A stretch of DNA of 52,939 bases from DSAR01 sp034437315 (GTDB lineage Bacteria; Chloroflexota; Anaerolineae; B4-G1): NCBI GenBank assembly GCA_034437315.1, contig DAOTUC010000155.1, positions 1 to 52,939 of the forward strand, written 5' to 3'. The notes under the pieces are model-generated. The model was not told the origin of the DNA, did no database searches, and saw nothing but the letters and a program-made list of their open reading frames with translations. Both the position numbers and the translations under genes were made by a program. Shown piece after piece: positions 23,299 to 32,268 of this stretch. Numbering within the stretch: position 1 is the first letter of the stretch; each line of letters begins with the position of its first letter.

Positions 23299-24545
23299 TT
23301 TACGCGCCGGACGCGGTCGCGCAGCTTCCCGATGTGGCGGCGGCGTGGACGGTCGGACGCCGCGCGGTCGTGCTGATGGACGCGCGTACTCGGGCCGTCG
23401 CGGGGACGGCTGCGACGGCTGCGCTGCGAGACCGGGGCTGGGATGTCTCCGAAATCGTCGCGCCAGATACCAGCGCCGCCGGGCCGGTCTGCGACGACGA
23501 AACTTTCGCTTGGTTGCGGCCCCAGATGGAAGGCGTGGATATCGTCATCCCGGTGGGCAGCGGCGTGTTGAGCGATCTCGGAAAATGGATGGCCTTCGAT
23601 TTAGACGTCCCCTACGTCGTTTTTGGGACGGCCGCCAGTATGAACGGTTACGCATCGGCCAACGTGGCGGCGACGGTCAAAGGGGTGAAGACGCTTATCC
23701 GAGCCCGCGCGCCCCGCGTCGTCCTGTCCGATCCGGACGTCATCCGCGACGCGCCTTACGAGATGACCGCCGCCGGCCTGGGGGACATCCTGGCCAAATC
23801 GGTCAGTTCCGCCGACTGGCGGATGAATCACGTCCTATTCGGGGATTATTTCTGCGCCCGTTCTGTGTCGCTGATCGCCGAGATTGAGCCGCTCTATCTC
23901 GATCACCCCGACGATGTGCGCCAACGGAAGCCGGAGGCTCTGGAAGCGCTGTTCCACGCGCTGTTGTTGACCGGCGTGGCGATGACGATGGCGGAGACCT
24001 CGGCGCCGGCCTCCGGAGGTGAACATCTCGTGTCGCACACGCTGGATATGATGTCATCCCTCGACGGCGTCCCCCACGACTTACACGGCCGGCAGGTCGG
24101 CGTCGGTACCGTGCTGGCTTCCGCGCTCTACCGTCGCATCATCGGGTTGGAATCGCCCGATTTCTCCCGCGCCGAGGCGGTCGTCACCCAGGACATCGAC
24201 GGGGAATTTTGGGGGCGCTTGAGCGGAGAGGTCGCGTCCCACTATGCCCAGAAGATGGCGCGCATGCGGGAAGCGGTCGGCATCCTCTCCCGTGGGAATG
24301 CCTGGGATCGTCTGCGCGAGGAAATGACGTCTTACGTCCGCCCGCCGGAGCAGATTCGCGATTGCCTGAAACAGGCCGACGCGGCCTACCGCGCGCAGGA
24401 CATCGGTTGCTCGCGGGAAAGGCTGCTGCAGGCGGTCGAACACGCCCACGAGATTCGCTCTCGCTTCACGATCATCGACCTGGCCCGCCTGGTGGGTTTA
24501 CTGCCCCGCTCGGCGGCGGAGATCGTTGAGGCGTGGGCCTTGTGA
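23211..24545 (+). CDS. sn-glycerol-1-phosphate dehydrogenase (AraM/EgsA family)
   Basis: 444 aa. It reduces dihydroxyacetone phosphate to sn-glycerol-1-phosphate, the stereoisomer used in archaeal ether lipids and, in Bacillus (AraM), in heptaprenylglyceryl phosphate. Family features are the NAD-binding GSGVLSDLGKW, the substrate loop GTAASMNGYASAN, and metal-binding D/H/H in AGLGDILAK, SGGEHLVSH and LHGRQVGVG. About 60 extra C-terminal residues are helical, as in AraM. The ATG follows GGATGAGGAG. It is last in a run with ttuB and the ttuA fragment. No downstream prenyltransferase of the GGGP synthase type is present here. Confidence 0.9.
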   Translation: MDISQITSIYGKTFDCACGKTHHIDPQGVIYAPDAVAQLPDVAAAWTVGRRAVVLMDARTRAVAGTAATAALRDRGWDVSEIVAPDTSAAGPVCDDETFAWLRPQMEGVDIVIPVGSGVLSDLGKWMAFDLDVPYVVFGTAASMNGYASANVAATVKGVKTLIRARAPRVVLSDPDVIRDAPYEMTAAGLGDILAKSVSSADWRMNHVLFGDYFCARSVSLIAEIEPLYLDHPDDVRQRKPEALEALFHALLLTGVAMTMAETSAPASGGEHLVSHTLDMMSSLDGVPHDLHGRQVGVGTVLASALYRRIIGLESPDFSRAEAVVTQDIDGEFWGRLSGEVASHYAQKMARMREAVGILSRGNAWDRLREEMTSYVRPPEQIRDCLKQADAAYRAQDIGCSRERLLQAVEHAHEIRSRFTIIDLARLVGLLPRSAAEIVEAWAL

Positions 24546-24574
24546 ATCCACCGGCGGCATGCCTGAATGGATGA

Positions 24575-24603
24575 TTGTCACCAACGGCGATTTGGTGTAC
24601 AAT
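24575..24603 (+). promoter_or_regulatory. Promoter of the HIT gene (near-leaderless)
   Basis: TTGTCA (24575-24580), 17-bp spacer, TACAAT (24598-24603). The ATG is at 24613, only 9 nt after the -10 box. Confidence 0.65.
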
Positions 24604-24612
24604 CCAGGGGCG

Positions 24613-25125
24613 ATGAGTCATTTATGGACGCCCTGGCGAATGCCATATCTCCAAGGAAAAGAGCCCTTGCCGGACGATTGCCTTTTTTGTATCAAGCCTC
24701 AAGCCGAGGACGATGAAGCGCACATTGTGCATCGCGGGCGCTTCTGTTACGTGATCCTCAACCGTTTCCCCTACAACAACGGTCATCTGATGATTGTGCC
24801 ATACGCTCACGTGGCGACGCTGGAGCGGCTCGATTGTGAATGCACGGCCGAATTGATGGAACTTAGCCAGTTGAGCTTGCAGGTGCTTCGAGAGGCGTAT
24901 GATCCCCAGGGATTCAACGTCGGGATGAACATTGGCGCTGTCGCTGGCGCGGGCGTCGCCGATCATATTCATCTGCACATCGTCCCGCGCTGGGGTGGCG
25001 ATACCAATTATATGACGACTCTGGGGAAAACGCGCATCATTCCGGAATGGATCAATCAAACCTATGAGCAATTATGCCCTCTTTTCGAGCAAATGTGCCA
25101 GCCGCTCACCGAAACGGATACGTAA
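24613..25125 (+). CDS. HIT-family nucleotide hydrolase/phosphorylase (Ap4A phosphorylase-like)
   Basis: 170 aa from MSHLWTPWRM. The N-terminal WTPWRMPYL and zinc-type CLFC (C23, C26), then the histidine triad HIHLHIV (118-124) with PRWGGDTNYM, match the long HIT branch. That branch includes mycobacterial Ap4A phosphorylase and FHIT-like hydrolases, which split dinucleoside polyphosphates. A longer upstream frame overlaps the dehydrogenase gene and its promoter and is rejected. The start lies so close to the -10 box that the message is probably leaderless. Confidence 0.92.
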   Translation: MSHLWTPWRMPYLQGKEPLPDDCLFCIKPQAEDDEAHIVHRGRFCYVILNRFPYNNGHLMIVPYAHVATLERLDCECTAELMELSQLSLQVLREAYDPQGFNVGMNIGAVAGAGVADHIHLHIVPRWGGDTNYMTTLGKTRIIPEWINQTYEQLCPLFEQMCQPLTETDT

Positions 25126-26116
25126 CAGACCTATCACATCCGTTCATCTACTGCGCCCCCTCGACCCGGATGATTTGGCTTATCTCCGGCGACAGATCCA
25201 CCCTGACCTGCAAATAACCGTCGGCCCCGATCTGCCGGAACCGCACCGCTATCACGTCCTCGTCGCCGGGCGTCCGCAGCGCGAGCACGTCGCCGCCAGT
25301 CCCAACCTGCACACCTTGATCGTGCCCTGGGCTGGCATCCCCAACGAGACGCGCGAGTTGATGCTCGAATTCCCCCACGTTAGCGTGCACAATTTGCACT
25401 ATAACGCCGTCGCCGTCGCCGAAATGGTCGCGACCCTGATGCTGGCGGCCGCCAAGCACATTGTGTCGGCCGACCGCGCCCTTCGCGCCCACGATTGGAC
25501 GCCTCGCTACCGCCCCACGCCATCCCTCCTCCTGGACGGCAAAACCGCCCTCATCCTGGGATATGGCGCCATCGGACGGCGAGCGGCCCAGATATGCCGG
25601 GGGCTTGGCATGCAGGTGTTGGCTATCCGGCGCGAGCCTGCGACGCCGGGGGAGGGGGACGCTTACGCGAACGAGATCCATCCCCCCGAAACGCTGCATA
25701 ACCTGTTACCCCAGGCCGACGCGCTCATCGTCTGCCTGCCCCACACCCCGGAGACGGATCGCCTGATTGGTGAAGAGGAGCTGAATCTGCTCCCGGACGG
25801 GGCCCTGCTGGTCAACGTGGGGCGCGGCCCTGTGATCGACCAGACGGCTCTCTATCGCGCCCTCAAAGATGGCCCGCTTTACGCCGCCGGGTTGGATGTG
25901 TGGTATAACTACCCCTCTGATGAGGATGCTCGCTCCCACACCCCGCCGGCCGATTACCCGTTCCACGAGTTGGAGAACGTGGTGATGAGCCCGCATCGGG
26001 CCGGACACATCGACGGTAAAGAAGAGGGACGCCTGGATCGGCTCGCTGTGCTGCTCAACGCCCTGGCCCGCGGCGAACCGGCGCCGAACAAAGTCGATCT
26101 CTCCATTGGCTATTGA
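25064..26116 (+). CDS. D-isomer-specific 2-hydroxyacid dehydrogenase family protein
   Basis: 350 aa with an NAD-binding Rossmann core (LILGYGAIGRRAAQ) and the catalytic set R in NVGRGPVIDQ, E within the following helix and H in SPHRAGH. These enzymes interconvert 2-hydroxy and 2-oxo acids; the substrate is unknown. The insert YNYPSDEDARSHTPPADYPFHELENVVMSPH is typical of one uncharacterised subgroup. The only in-frame ATG (25064) overlaps the HIT gene by 62 nt. Homology seems to begin at about residue 25 (ITSVHLLRPL), where only a CTG is available, so the true start is uncertain. Confidence 0.88.
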   Translation: MSNYALFSSKCASRSPKRIRNRPITSVHLLRPLDPDDLAYLRRQIHPDLQITVGPDLPEPHRYHVLVAGRPQREHVAASPNLHTLIVPWAGIPNETRELMLEFPHVSVHNLHYNAVAVAEMVATLMLAAAKHIVSADRALRAHDWTPRYRPTPSLLLDGKTALILGYGAIGRRAAQICRGLGMQVLAIRREPATPGEGDAYANEIHPPETLHNLLPQADALIVCLPHTPETDRLIGEEELNLLPDGALLVNVGRGPVIDQTALYRALKDGPLYAAGLDVWYNYPSDEDARSHTPPADYPFHELENVVMSPHRAGHIDGKEEGRLDRLAVLLNALARGEPAPNKVDLSIGY

Positions 26117-26147
26117 TGACGACCACCGACTCAGGAGTAAACGATTA

Positions 26148-27683
26148 ATGCAATCCTCAACTTCCAACGACCGCCTCAATGTGCGCCTCAGCGGCATTCT
26201 GTTACACCCGACCTCGCTGCCGGGCCGATTTGGCGTCGGCGATTTCGGCGACGAAGCGTACCGGTTCGTGGATTTCCTGGTCGCCGCCGGGCAATCCTAC
26301 TGGCAAATGCTGCCCTTGAATCCCACCGGCTACGGCGACTCTCCCTACCAGACCCATTCCGCTTTCGCCGGGAACCCGATGCTCATCAGCATCGAGCGAC
26401 TGATGCAGGCGGGTTATCTGACGGAGGCGGATATATCCGATACGCCCCACTTTCCAGACGATCGGGTGGATTTCGGGGCGGTGAACCATCACAAGCGGCG
26501 TTTGCTGAAGCGGGCTTTCGCCAATTTCAGAAGCAGCGCCTCGGATAAAGCGCGCCAATCCTTTCTAGCCTTCTGTGAGGCGCAACGCGACTGGCTCGAC
26601 GGGTTCGCCCTATTTATGGCGCTCAAGGAGGCCCACGACCTGGAACCCTGGCTGGCGTGGGAGGATGAGCTGGTCTATCGCCGCACCGAGGCGCTGTCTC
26701 GCTGGCGCGACCGGCTGAGCGAGGCGATAGAAGAGCACCAATATATCCAATGGCAGTTTTTCGAGCAATGGCTGGCGCTCAAGCGATACGCCAACGAGCA
26801 GAACGTCCACATCATCGGCGATATTCCCATCTTCGTTTCGATGGATAGCGCCGATGTGTGGGCCAATCCTCAGCTGTTCCACTTCGACGAGGAACGCCAG
26901 CCCACCGTCGTCTCCGGCGTGCCCCCGGACTACTTCAGCGAGAACGGCCAATTGTGGGGGCATCCGCTCTATCGCTGGGACGTGATGGCGCAGAACGATT
27001 ACGCCTGGTGGATCGACCGTTTCCGCATGGCTTTCACCCAGTCCGACGTCGCGCGCATCGACCATTTCCGCGGCTTCTACAACTACTGGGAGTCGCCGGC
27101 CGGCGCCGAGACGGCGGTCGATGGGCGCTGGGTCCGCGGTCCCGGGGCCGAATTCTTTCGCGCCGTCACCGACGCCCTGGGCCAAGTGGCCATCATCGCC
27201 GAGGATCTGGGCGATTTCGACGAAGAATCCCGCGCCGGCGTGGACGCCCTGCAGGAGGAATTCGGTTATCCAGGGATGAAGGTGCTCCAGTTCGCCTTCG
27301 CCGGCGACCCTGACAACTCGTTCTTGCCCCATACATATATCCCCGATTGTATCGCCTACACCGGCGCCCACGATAATGACACGGTCGTCGGCTGGTACCA
27401 GACCACCTCTACTGAGGCGGAGCGGGATTATGCCCGCCGTTACCTGGCCCGCGATGGGTCTGACATCGCCTGGGATTTGATCCGGCTGGCCTGGTCATCG
27501 GTGGCGCGCACTGCCATCACCACCGTCCAGGACTTACTGAGCCTGGGCCACGAGGCGCGGATGAACACGCCTGGCGACGTCGGCCCGCCCAACTGGTGCT
27601 GGCGCTTCCGTTCCGGCGCGCTGACGGAGGCGGTCGCCGCGCGCCTCCGCGATATGACCCAAATCTACGGTCGCTTGCCCTGA
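26148..27683 (+). CDS. malQ: 4-alpha-glucanotransferase
   Basis: 511 aa GH77 amylomaltase that rearranges maltodextrins in the cytoplasm. Seen are the N-terminal SGILLHPTSLPGRFGVGDFG, the nucleophile region RIDHFRGF, acid/base in IAEDLG and the transition-state Asp in GAHDNDT. The length and absence of an N-terminal extension fit bacterial MalQ. AGGAG lies 11 nt upstream of the ATG. It begins the starch/maltodextrin region, followed by the GntR-SBP regulator and the ABC transporter. Confidence 0.95.
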   Translation: MQSSTSNDRLNVRLSGILLHPTSLPGRFGVGDFGDEAYRFVDFLVAAGQSYWQMLPLNPTGYGDSPYQTHSAFAGNPMLISIERLMQAGYLTEADISDTPHFPDDRVDFGAVNHHKRRLLKRAFANFRSSASDKARQSFLAFCEAQRDWLDGFALFMALKEAHDLEPWLAWEDELVYRRTEALSRWRDRLSEAIEEHQYIQWQFFEQWLALKRYANEQNVHIIGDIPIFVSMDSADVWANPQLFHFDEERQPTVVSGVPPDYFSENGQLWGHPLYRWDVMAQNDYAWWIDRFRMAFTQSDVARIDHFRGFYNYWESPAGAETAVDGRWVRGPGAEFFRAVTDALGQVAIIAEDLGDFDEESRAGVDALQEEFGYPGMKVLQFAFAGDPDNSFLPHTYIPDCIAYTGAHDNDTVVGWYQTTSTEAERDYARRYLARDGSDIAWDLIRLAWSSVARTAITTVQDLLSLGHEARMNTPGDVGPPNWCWRFRSGALTEAVAARLRDMTQIYGRLP

Positions 27684-27718
27684 GATAAGGGCCCCAGGTA
27701 AAATGAGATACGAAATCC

Positions 27719-27766
27719 TTGACAAACCCCTCTCTATTTAGTATAATGTAATGACATTATACTAAA
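27719..27766 (+). promoter_or_regulatory. Promoter with overlapping palindromic operator of the GntR-SBP regulator
   Basis: A perfect consensus promoter: TTGACA (27719-27724), 17-bp spacer, TATAAT (27742-27747). A perfect palindrome with 13-bp arms TTTAGTATAATGT/ACATTATACTAAA and a 4-nt centre (27737-27766) covers the -10 box and the transcription start, as expected for autorepression. Confidence 0.85.
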
Positions 27767-27773
27767 CCCCTTC

Positions 27774-27857
27774 AGAGACTATCAAAAATTCGCTCAGAGG
27801 CCAGTCCTCGGGCCGCTTAACGCCTCCGGGATGGCGGCTAGAGCAATTATTTAAGAC
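27774..27857 (+). repeat. Dispersed hairpin element, copy C (5' leader of the GntR-SBP gene)
   Basis: 84 bp. It reads in the same sense relative to its downstream gene as copies A and B do to theirs, and ends 27 nt before the GTG start. It has the altered stem CCA(G)TCC/GGATGG in place of CCGTCC/GGACGG, a covarying pair. It lies downstream of the predicted transcription start, so it is part of the mRNA. Confidence 0.85.
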
Positions 27858-27884
27858 TTCACCTGATGAAAGTCGAGTGTCAGC

Positions 27885-29375
27885 GTGTCATCCATCAATC
27901 GCGACTCACCCGTTCCAATATATCACCAACTTAAGGCGATCATCCAGGCGCAGATCGAAAGCGGCGTCTGGCGCCCTGGCGATCGCATTCCCACCGAGCA
28001 GGAGCTGTGCCAGCGATATAACATCAGCCGTTCGCCGGTGCGGCAAGCTCTGCAAGAATTAGCATTTGAAGGCTTGCTGCTCCGCCGACCCGGCCTGGGC
28101 ACCTTCGTCGAGGGTGGTGCGACCGCGGAGCTGGCGACCGGTACACTGATCCACACAATGAACTCTGACCCAAACTGGTCGCAGGTGCTGGGCCACGCAT
28201 CTGAAGCCTGGAACGTGACTCATCCGGATCAAAAAATCAAATTCGAGCTCGAATCGGTCAACCACAACGATCTGTACAACTTGTTGAGCACCGCCGTCGG
28301 GAGTGGAACCGCCCCCGACGTGGCGATGGTGGATGGCGTTTGGGTCGCTGGCCTGGCCCAATCCGGCTTTCTGTATGCGCTCCAGAATCAGATGACCGGC
28401 GCGCAATGGAATCACAGCCAGTTTGCCCAGGACCTATACCCGGCCTTCGTCGAGGCGAACTCGTACGCTGGTAAATTGTATGGACTGCCGGCCAAGTCGG
28501 ATGCGTCGTTGCTCTGGTATCGCAAGGATTGGTTTGAGCGAGAAGGGCTCGCGCCGCCGAGTGACTGGCAAGAATTGCTTGACGTCGCCCGGCATTTTCT
28601 TCAACCGGCGGTCCAGGCGCGCTATGATGGGGCGCATCCGCTGATCTTTCCTGGCGGGTTAGCCGCCGGTGAGGCGACCGTTTACAACTTGATGCCCTTC
28701 GTCTGGTCGGCCAGCGGGGAGATTTTCGATGCTGACGGGAACGTGGTGTTGGACGCTCCCGCCACGCGGCGCGCGCTGCAGTTCCTGCGGGACTTGGTCG
28801 CCCTGCATCACGTCAGTCCGCCCGACGTGACAGGTTACGACGAGTATACCAGCCCTCACCTTTTCGCCCGGGGGAAGGCGGCCATGGCCCTCGGCGGCAG
28901 TTACGAGAGCAACCTCATTCTGGAAGTGAGCGGCTGGGGACATGAGACGTTTTCCCGGCGCGTCGGTTACGTCGCGCCGCCCCACGCGCCGGGCAGTCGT
29001 TCTATCTCGACGGTAGGGGGGACGAGTTACGTCGTGCTGCGCCAATGTCCCAGCCCGGCGTTGGTGATGGATGTCTTGCAGGCGGTCACCGATCCGGAAA
29101 TTGTTGGGGATATGTATCGTCAAACCTTACGCAATCTCCCCAGCCCCTCTTTTGACGCCCTGCTCAATCCAGAAACGGACCGATTGCTGATGCAGACGTC
29201 TCGGATGATCGCGTCCGGTCGCGCTCGTCCATCCATCCCTGACTACGTGAAAATTTCACGTCAATTACAAAGTATGTTCGAGACTGTTCTTTCTACTGAC
29301 GTTCCCATCGACGAGTGCTTGCAGCGCACAGCCGAATTCATCGGCGTCATCAGCGAACGACCCTATCAAATCTAA
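27885..29375 (+). CDS. GntR winged-helix regulator fused to a family-1 sugar solute-binding domain
   Basis: 496 aa. Residues 10-75 are a GntR/HutC-type winged helix (IYHQLKAIIQAQIESG, GDRIPTEQELCQRYNISRSPVRQALQEL, RRPGLGTFV). From about 85 to 450 the sequence is an extracellular sugar-binding protein of the MalE/UgpB type (APDVAMVDGVWVAGLAQSG, YGLPAKSDASLLWYRKDWF, LFARGKAAMALGGSYE). It has no signal peptide. The binding protein fold has apparently been captured as an intracellular effector-sensing domain. It lies between malQ and the sugar ABC transporter, and its own promoter carries a perfect palindrome, so it is the likely maltodextrin-responsive regulator. GTG start with weak ribosome-binding site. 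Confidence 0.9.
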   Translation: MSSINRDSPVPIYHQLKAIIQAQIESGVWRPGDRIPTEQELCQRYNISRSPVRQALQELAFEGLLLRRPGLGTFVEGGATAELATGTLIHTMNSDPNWSQVLGHASEAWNVTHPDQKIKFELESVNHNDLYNLLSTAVGSGTAPDVAMVDGVWVAGLAQSGFLYALQNQMTGAQWNHSQFAQDLYPAFVEANSYAGKLYGLPAKSDASLLWYRKDWFEREGLAPPSDWQELLDVARHFLQPAVQARYDGAHPLIFPGGLAAGEATVYNLMPFVWSASGEIFDADGNVVLDAPATRRALQFLRDLVALHHVSPPDVTGYDEYTSPHLFARGKAAMALGGSYESNLILEVSGWGHETFSRRVGYVAPPHAPGSRSISTVGGTSYVVLRQCPSPALVMDVLQAVTDPEIVGDMYRQTLRNLPSPSFDALLNPETDRLLMQTSRMIASGRARPSIPDYVKISRQLQSMFETVLSTDVPIDECLQRTAEFIGVISERPYQI

Positions 29376-29608
29376 AGATTGGCGCTAGCCATCCGATAAT
29401 CATCAACCTCCCGTCGGTTCGCTGTCAGAATTGGCCGAAAATATCAAAACGCGCAAATCGCACCTGTTGATACGGATTCCGAAACAGCGGGGGGTTAGAG
29501 GCGCTGAACAAAGTGAGGAGGTGAGAAGAAGGCAGCCATTCCAAAGTTACGTGATGCGTTAGATTGGTAAGATAGATGTAAATAGTGAGATATAAGAGGA
29601 GAGAAAAA

Positions 29609-30946
29609 ATGAAGAGGCAACTGTTAACCTTAGTAACAGGCTTAGTCGTTCTGAGCGTGATTCTCACGGCTTGCGGGCCCCAGGAGACGCCGACGCCGGA
29701 ACGCATCGTTGAGACAGTCGTCGTTCCAGAGAAGGAAGAAGTGCAAGTAGAGGTCGAGGTTGAGGTCACCCGTGAGGTCGTCACCGAAGTCGAAGCTGAG
29801 GTCGAACCGGTCGAGATCGTTCTCTGGACCAAGGAAGGGGAGGCTGACGGCGGCCTTCAATTCGTCCAATCGTTGGCTGACGATTTCACCGCTTTCAACC
29901 CCCACATCACGTTCAACATTATCAACAAAGACGTGGAGACCCTGCGGGAGGACTTCCTCACCGCCGGTTTGGCCGGCAGCCTGCCCGATCTGTTGTGGAC
30001 GGTCAACGACCACGCCGGGCCTTTCACCGACGCCCAACTCCTGATGGCGGTGGATGACGTATTCGATCTGAGCAAGTACGTCGATGCGGCCCTGGCGGCC
30101 GCCCGGTTGGGCGGACAGACCTGGGGCGTGCCCATCTCCAACGGCAACCACCTGATGCTTCTGTACAACAAGGATCTGATGGAGACCCCTCCGGCGAACA
30201 CCGATGAACTCATCGCGGTGGGGCAGGAGTTGACCACCGGCGATCAATACGGCCTGGTCTACAACCAGACCGAGCCCTTCTGGCTGGTCCCCTGGCTGGG
30301 TGGATTCGGCGGTTCTGTCTTTGCGGAAGATGGCACGACCCCCACCCTCGACACGCCAGAGATGGTCGCTACCCTCCAGTTCCTGTACGATATCAAGTAC
30401 ACCACCCCCATTATCCCGGCCGAGAGCGACTACGACGGCGCCGACACCCTCTTCAAGGAGGGCAAGGCGGCGATGATCATCAACGGCGACTGGTCGCTGG
30501 GTGGATACAAGGACGCACTGGGGGACAGCCTGGGCGTGGCGCGCATTCCCCAGGTCGTGGGCGCGGAATGGCCGCACCCCTATACCAGCGGCACCTACTT
30601 TATGTTGCCCTACACGCTGGAAGGCGCCAGGTTGGAAGCCGTGGTGGACTTCGTTCGCTTTGTCACCAGCGCCAACAACCAGGCGTTGATGATCGCCAAG
30701 CTCAACCGCCTACCGGCCCTTGAGGCCGCTCTGGACGATCCCCTCATCGCCAACGACCCCATTCTCAAGGGATCGGCCGATCAGATGGTCGTCGGCGTGC
30801 CGATGCCCACCGTCACCGAGATGCGTTGCAACTGGGACGCGATGAAGCCGGAGATGCAGGCCGTGCTGGCCGACACCAAGGCCCCTGATGACGCTGCCGC
30901 AGCGATGCAAGAGGCGGCCGAGAATTGTATCGAAAGCCTTGACTAA
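29609..30946 (+). CDS. Maltodextrin-type ABC transporter solute-binding lipoprotein
   Basis: 445 aa from the ATG behind AGAGGAGAG. The signal peptide ends in LTAC (C22), giving a membrane-anchored lipoprotein. A repetitive Val/Glu-rich linker (about 30-68) precedes a family-1 substrate-binding domain (FTAFNPHITFNI, DLLWTVNDHAG, WGVPISNGNHLMLLYNKDL, LFKEGKAAMIINGDW). The neighbours are two permeases and amylases, so maltose, maltodextrin or trehalose-like glucans are the expected ligands. The ATPase subunit is not in the window and is probably a shared MsmX-type protein. Confidence 0.93.
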   Translation: MKRQLLTLVTGLVVLSVILTACGPQETPTPERIVETVVVPEKEEVQVEVEVEVTREVVTEVEAEVEPVEIVLWTKEGEADGGLQFVQSLADDFTAFNPHITFNIINKDVETLREDFLTAGLAGSLPDLLWTVNDHAGPFTDAQLLMAVDDVFDLSKYVDAALAAARLGGQTWGVPISNGNHLMLLYNKDLMETPPANTDELIAVGQELTTGDQYGLVYNQTEPFWLVPWLGGFGGSVFAEDGTTPTLDTPEMVATLQFLYDIKYTTPIIPAESDYDGADTLFKEGKAAMIINGDWSLGGYKDALGDSLGVARIPQVVGAEWPHPYTSGTYFMLPYTLEGARLEAVVDFVRFVTSANNQALMIAKLNRLPALEAALDDPLIANDPILKGSADQMVVGVPMPTVTEMRCNWDAMKPEMQAVLADTKAPDDAAAAMQEAAENCIESLD

Positions 30947-30957
30947 GTCGATTTACA

Positions 30958-30990
30958 GGCGAGGAGGGCGACCCCCTCCTCGCCTCTTTT
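30958..30990 (+). terminator. Intra-operon terminator between the binding protein and permease genes
   Basis: An 11-bp stem GGCGAGGAGGG/CCCTCCTCGCC with a 5-nt loop and TCTTTT lies 11 nt after the binding-protein stop. A partial terminator here would give more binding protein than permease. Confidence 0.8.
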
Positions 30991-31044
30991 GTGTGTATGT
31001 AGACGTGTGTATGTGATGTGTGTATGTAGACGAGGAGGAAGTAA

Positions 31045-32268
31045 ATGGAATACTTGACGTTTGAAGTCATCTGGGGCGCTTTGCAAGAGGTGGGCGGCAC
31101 TGTTCTCTACATCCTCGTCGGGACAGCCTTACTCGAAATTCTGGTCTACCTTCTGTGGACCCCCCTGGGCAAGTTCAGCCAGATGATGGATCGGGGGATC
31201 AAACCGGTGGGCGATATGCTCCGTCATCTCATATCGGGCCTGCTCATCCTCGGCACCGTTGCCTTCGCCGTCGCAATGGTCAGCCCCGGTCAAGCACCAT
31301 CGCCCCTATCCGGCTATTGGCCTGTGCCAATCGCAACTTTTTTGTTCGGGCTTTTTATCTCCCCACTGGCCCCCACGATATTCAGTCAGAAACTCCGTTT
31401 GCCCTATATGCTGCTGGCGCCGGCCATTGTGGGGCTTTCGTTATTGGTCGTCTACCCCCTGCTGTGGGAATTGAACGTCTCATTCACCAACTTGAACCCC
31501 CGGAATTTCAGGTCGCCGAACTTCGTCGGGTTGGCGAATTACGTCGAGGTCTTCACCAGACCGGTGCTCAAGCAGGTGATGTTCTTTCCCGTGTTCATGC
31601 GTACCATTCTATGGACGGTGATCAACGTGACCTGTCACATCCTCGGCGGCATGGGGTTAGCGCTGCTGATGAATCGGAAACTCAAGTTGCGCGGCTTCTA
31701 CCGGACCTTGCTGGTATTTCCCTGGGCCATTCCGCAACCGGTGGCCTGCCTGGCCTGGCGAGGCGAATTCCATTTCGAGTACGGTTTTGTGAACATCATG
31801 CTGCAACGTCTGGGCTTCGCGCCCATCCAGTGGATGAGCAACCCCACGTGGAACTTTGTCGCGATGTGTATCACCAATATCTGGCTGGGCATTCCCTTTA
31901 TGATGGTCATTATTCTGGGAGGCTTACAATCCATCGCCGGTGAATACTACGAAGCGGCCGAAATTGACGGCGCATCGGGATGGCAACGGTTCACCAACAT
32001 CACACTTCCCCTTCTGCGACCTGTATTGACGCCCGCCATTATTCTGGGCGCCGTCTGGACCTTTACGAATTTCAACGTGCCTTTCTTCATCAACCAGAAT
32101 GAGTTGGAAACCAGCGACACCTTGGTGACCGCCCTCTTCCGCTCGGCGTTCCAATACTTCAACCTGGGCAATGCGGCGGCCTTCGCCTTCGTGAACTTCG
32201 CTATACTGCTCATCTTTTCCATTCTTTACATCCGGGTCACCGGAGGAGTGAAAGGAGCGACCGAATGA
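31045..32268 (+). CDS. MalF-type sugar ABC transporter permease
   Basis: 407 aa. About 120 N-terminal residues hold three extra hydrophobic helices, followed by the usual six-helix permease core. The cytoplasmic EAA loop that docks the ATPase is YYEAAEIDGASGWQRFTNITLPLLRP. The long N-terminal extension recalls MalF. Its stop overlaps the next permease start (ATGA), so the two are translated together. GACGAGGAGG precedes the ATG. Confidence 0.93.
   Translation: MEYLTFEVIWGALQEVGGTVLYILVGTALLEILVYLLWTPLGKFSQMMDRGIKPVGDMLRHLISGLLILGTVAFAVAMVSPGQAPSPLSGYWPVPIATFLFGLFISPLAPTIFSQKLRLPYMLLAPAIVGLSLLVVYPLLWELNVSFTNLNPRNFRSPNFVGLANYVEVFTRPVLKQVMFFPVFMRTILWTVINVTCHILGGMGLALLMNRKLKLRGFYRTLLVFPWAIPQPVACLAWRGEFHFEYGFVNIMLQRLGFAPIQWMSNPTWNFVAMCITNIWLGIPFMMVIILGGLQSIAGEYYEAAEIDGASGWQRFTNITLPLLRPVLTPAIILGAVWTFTNFNVPFFINQNELETSDTLVTALFRSAFQYFNLGNAAAFAFVNFAILLIFSILYIRVTGGVKGATE

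Noticed and set aside
29376..29608. Gap before the sugar-binding protein gene searched for a second copy of the GntR-SBP palindrome
   Set aside because: No matching palindrome or convincing promoter was found.
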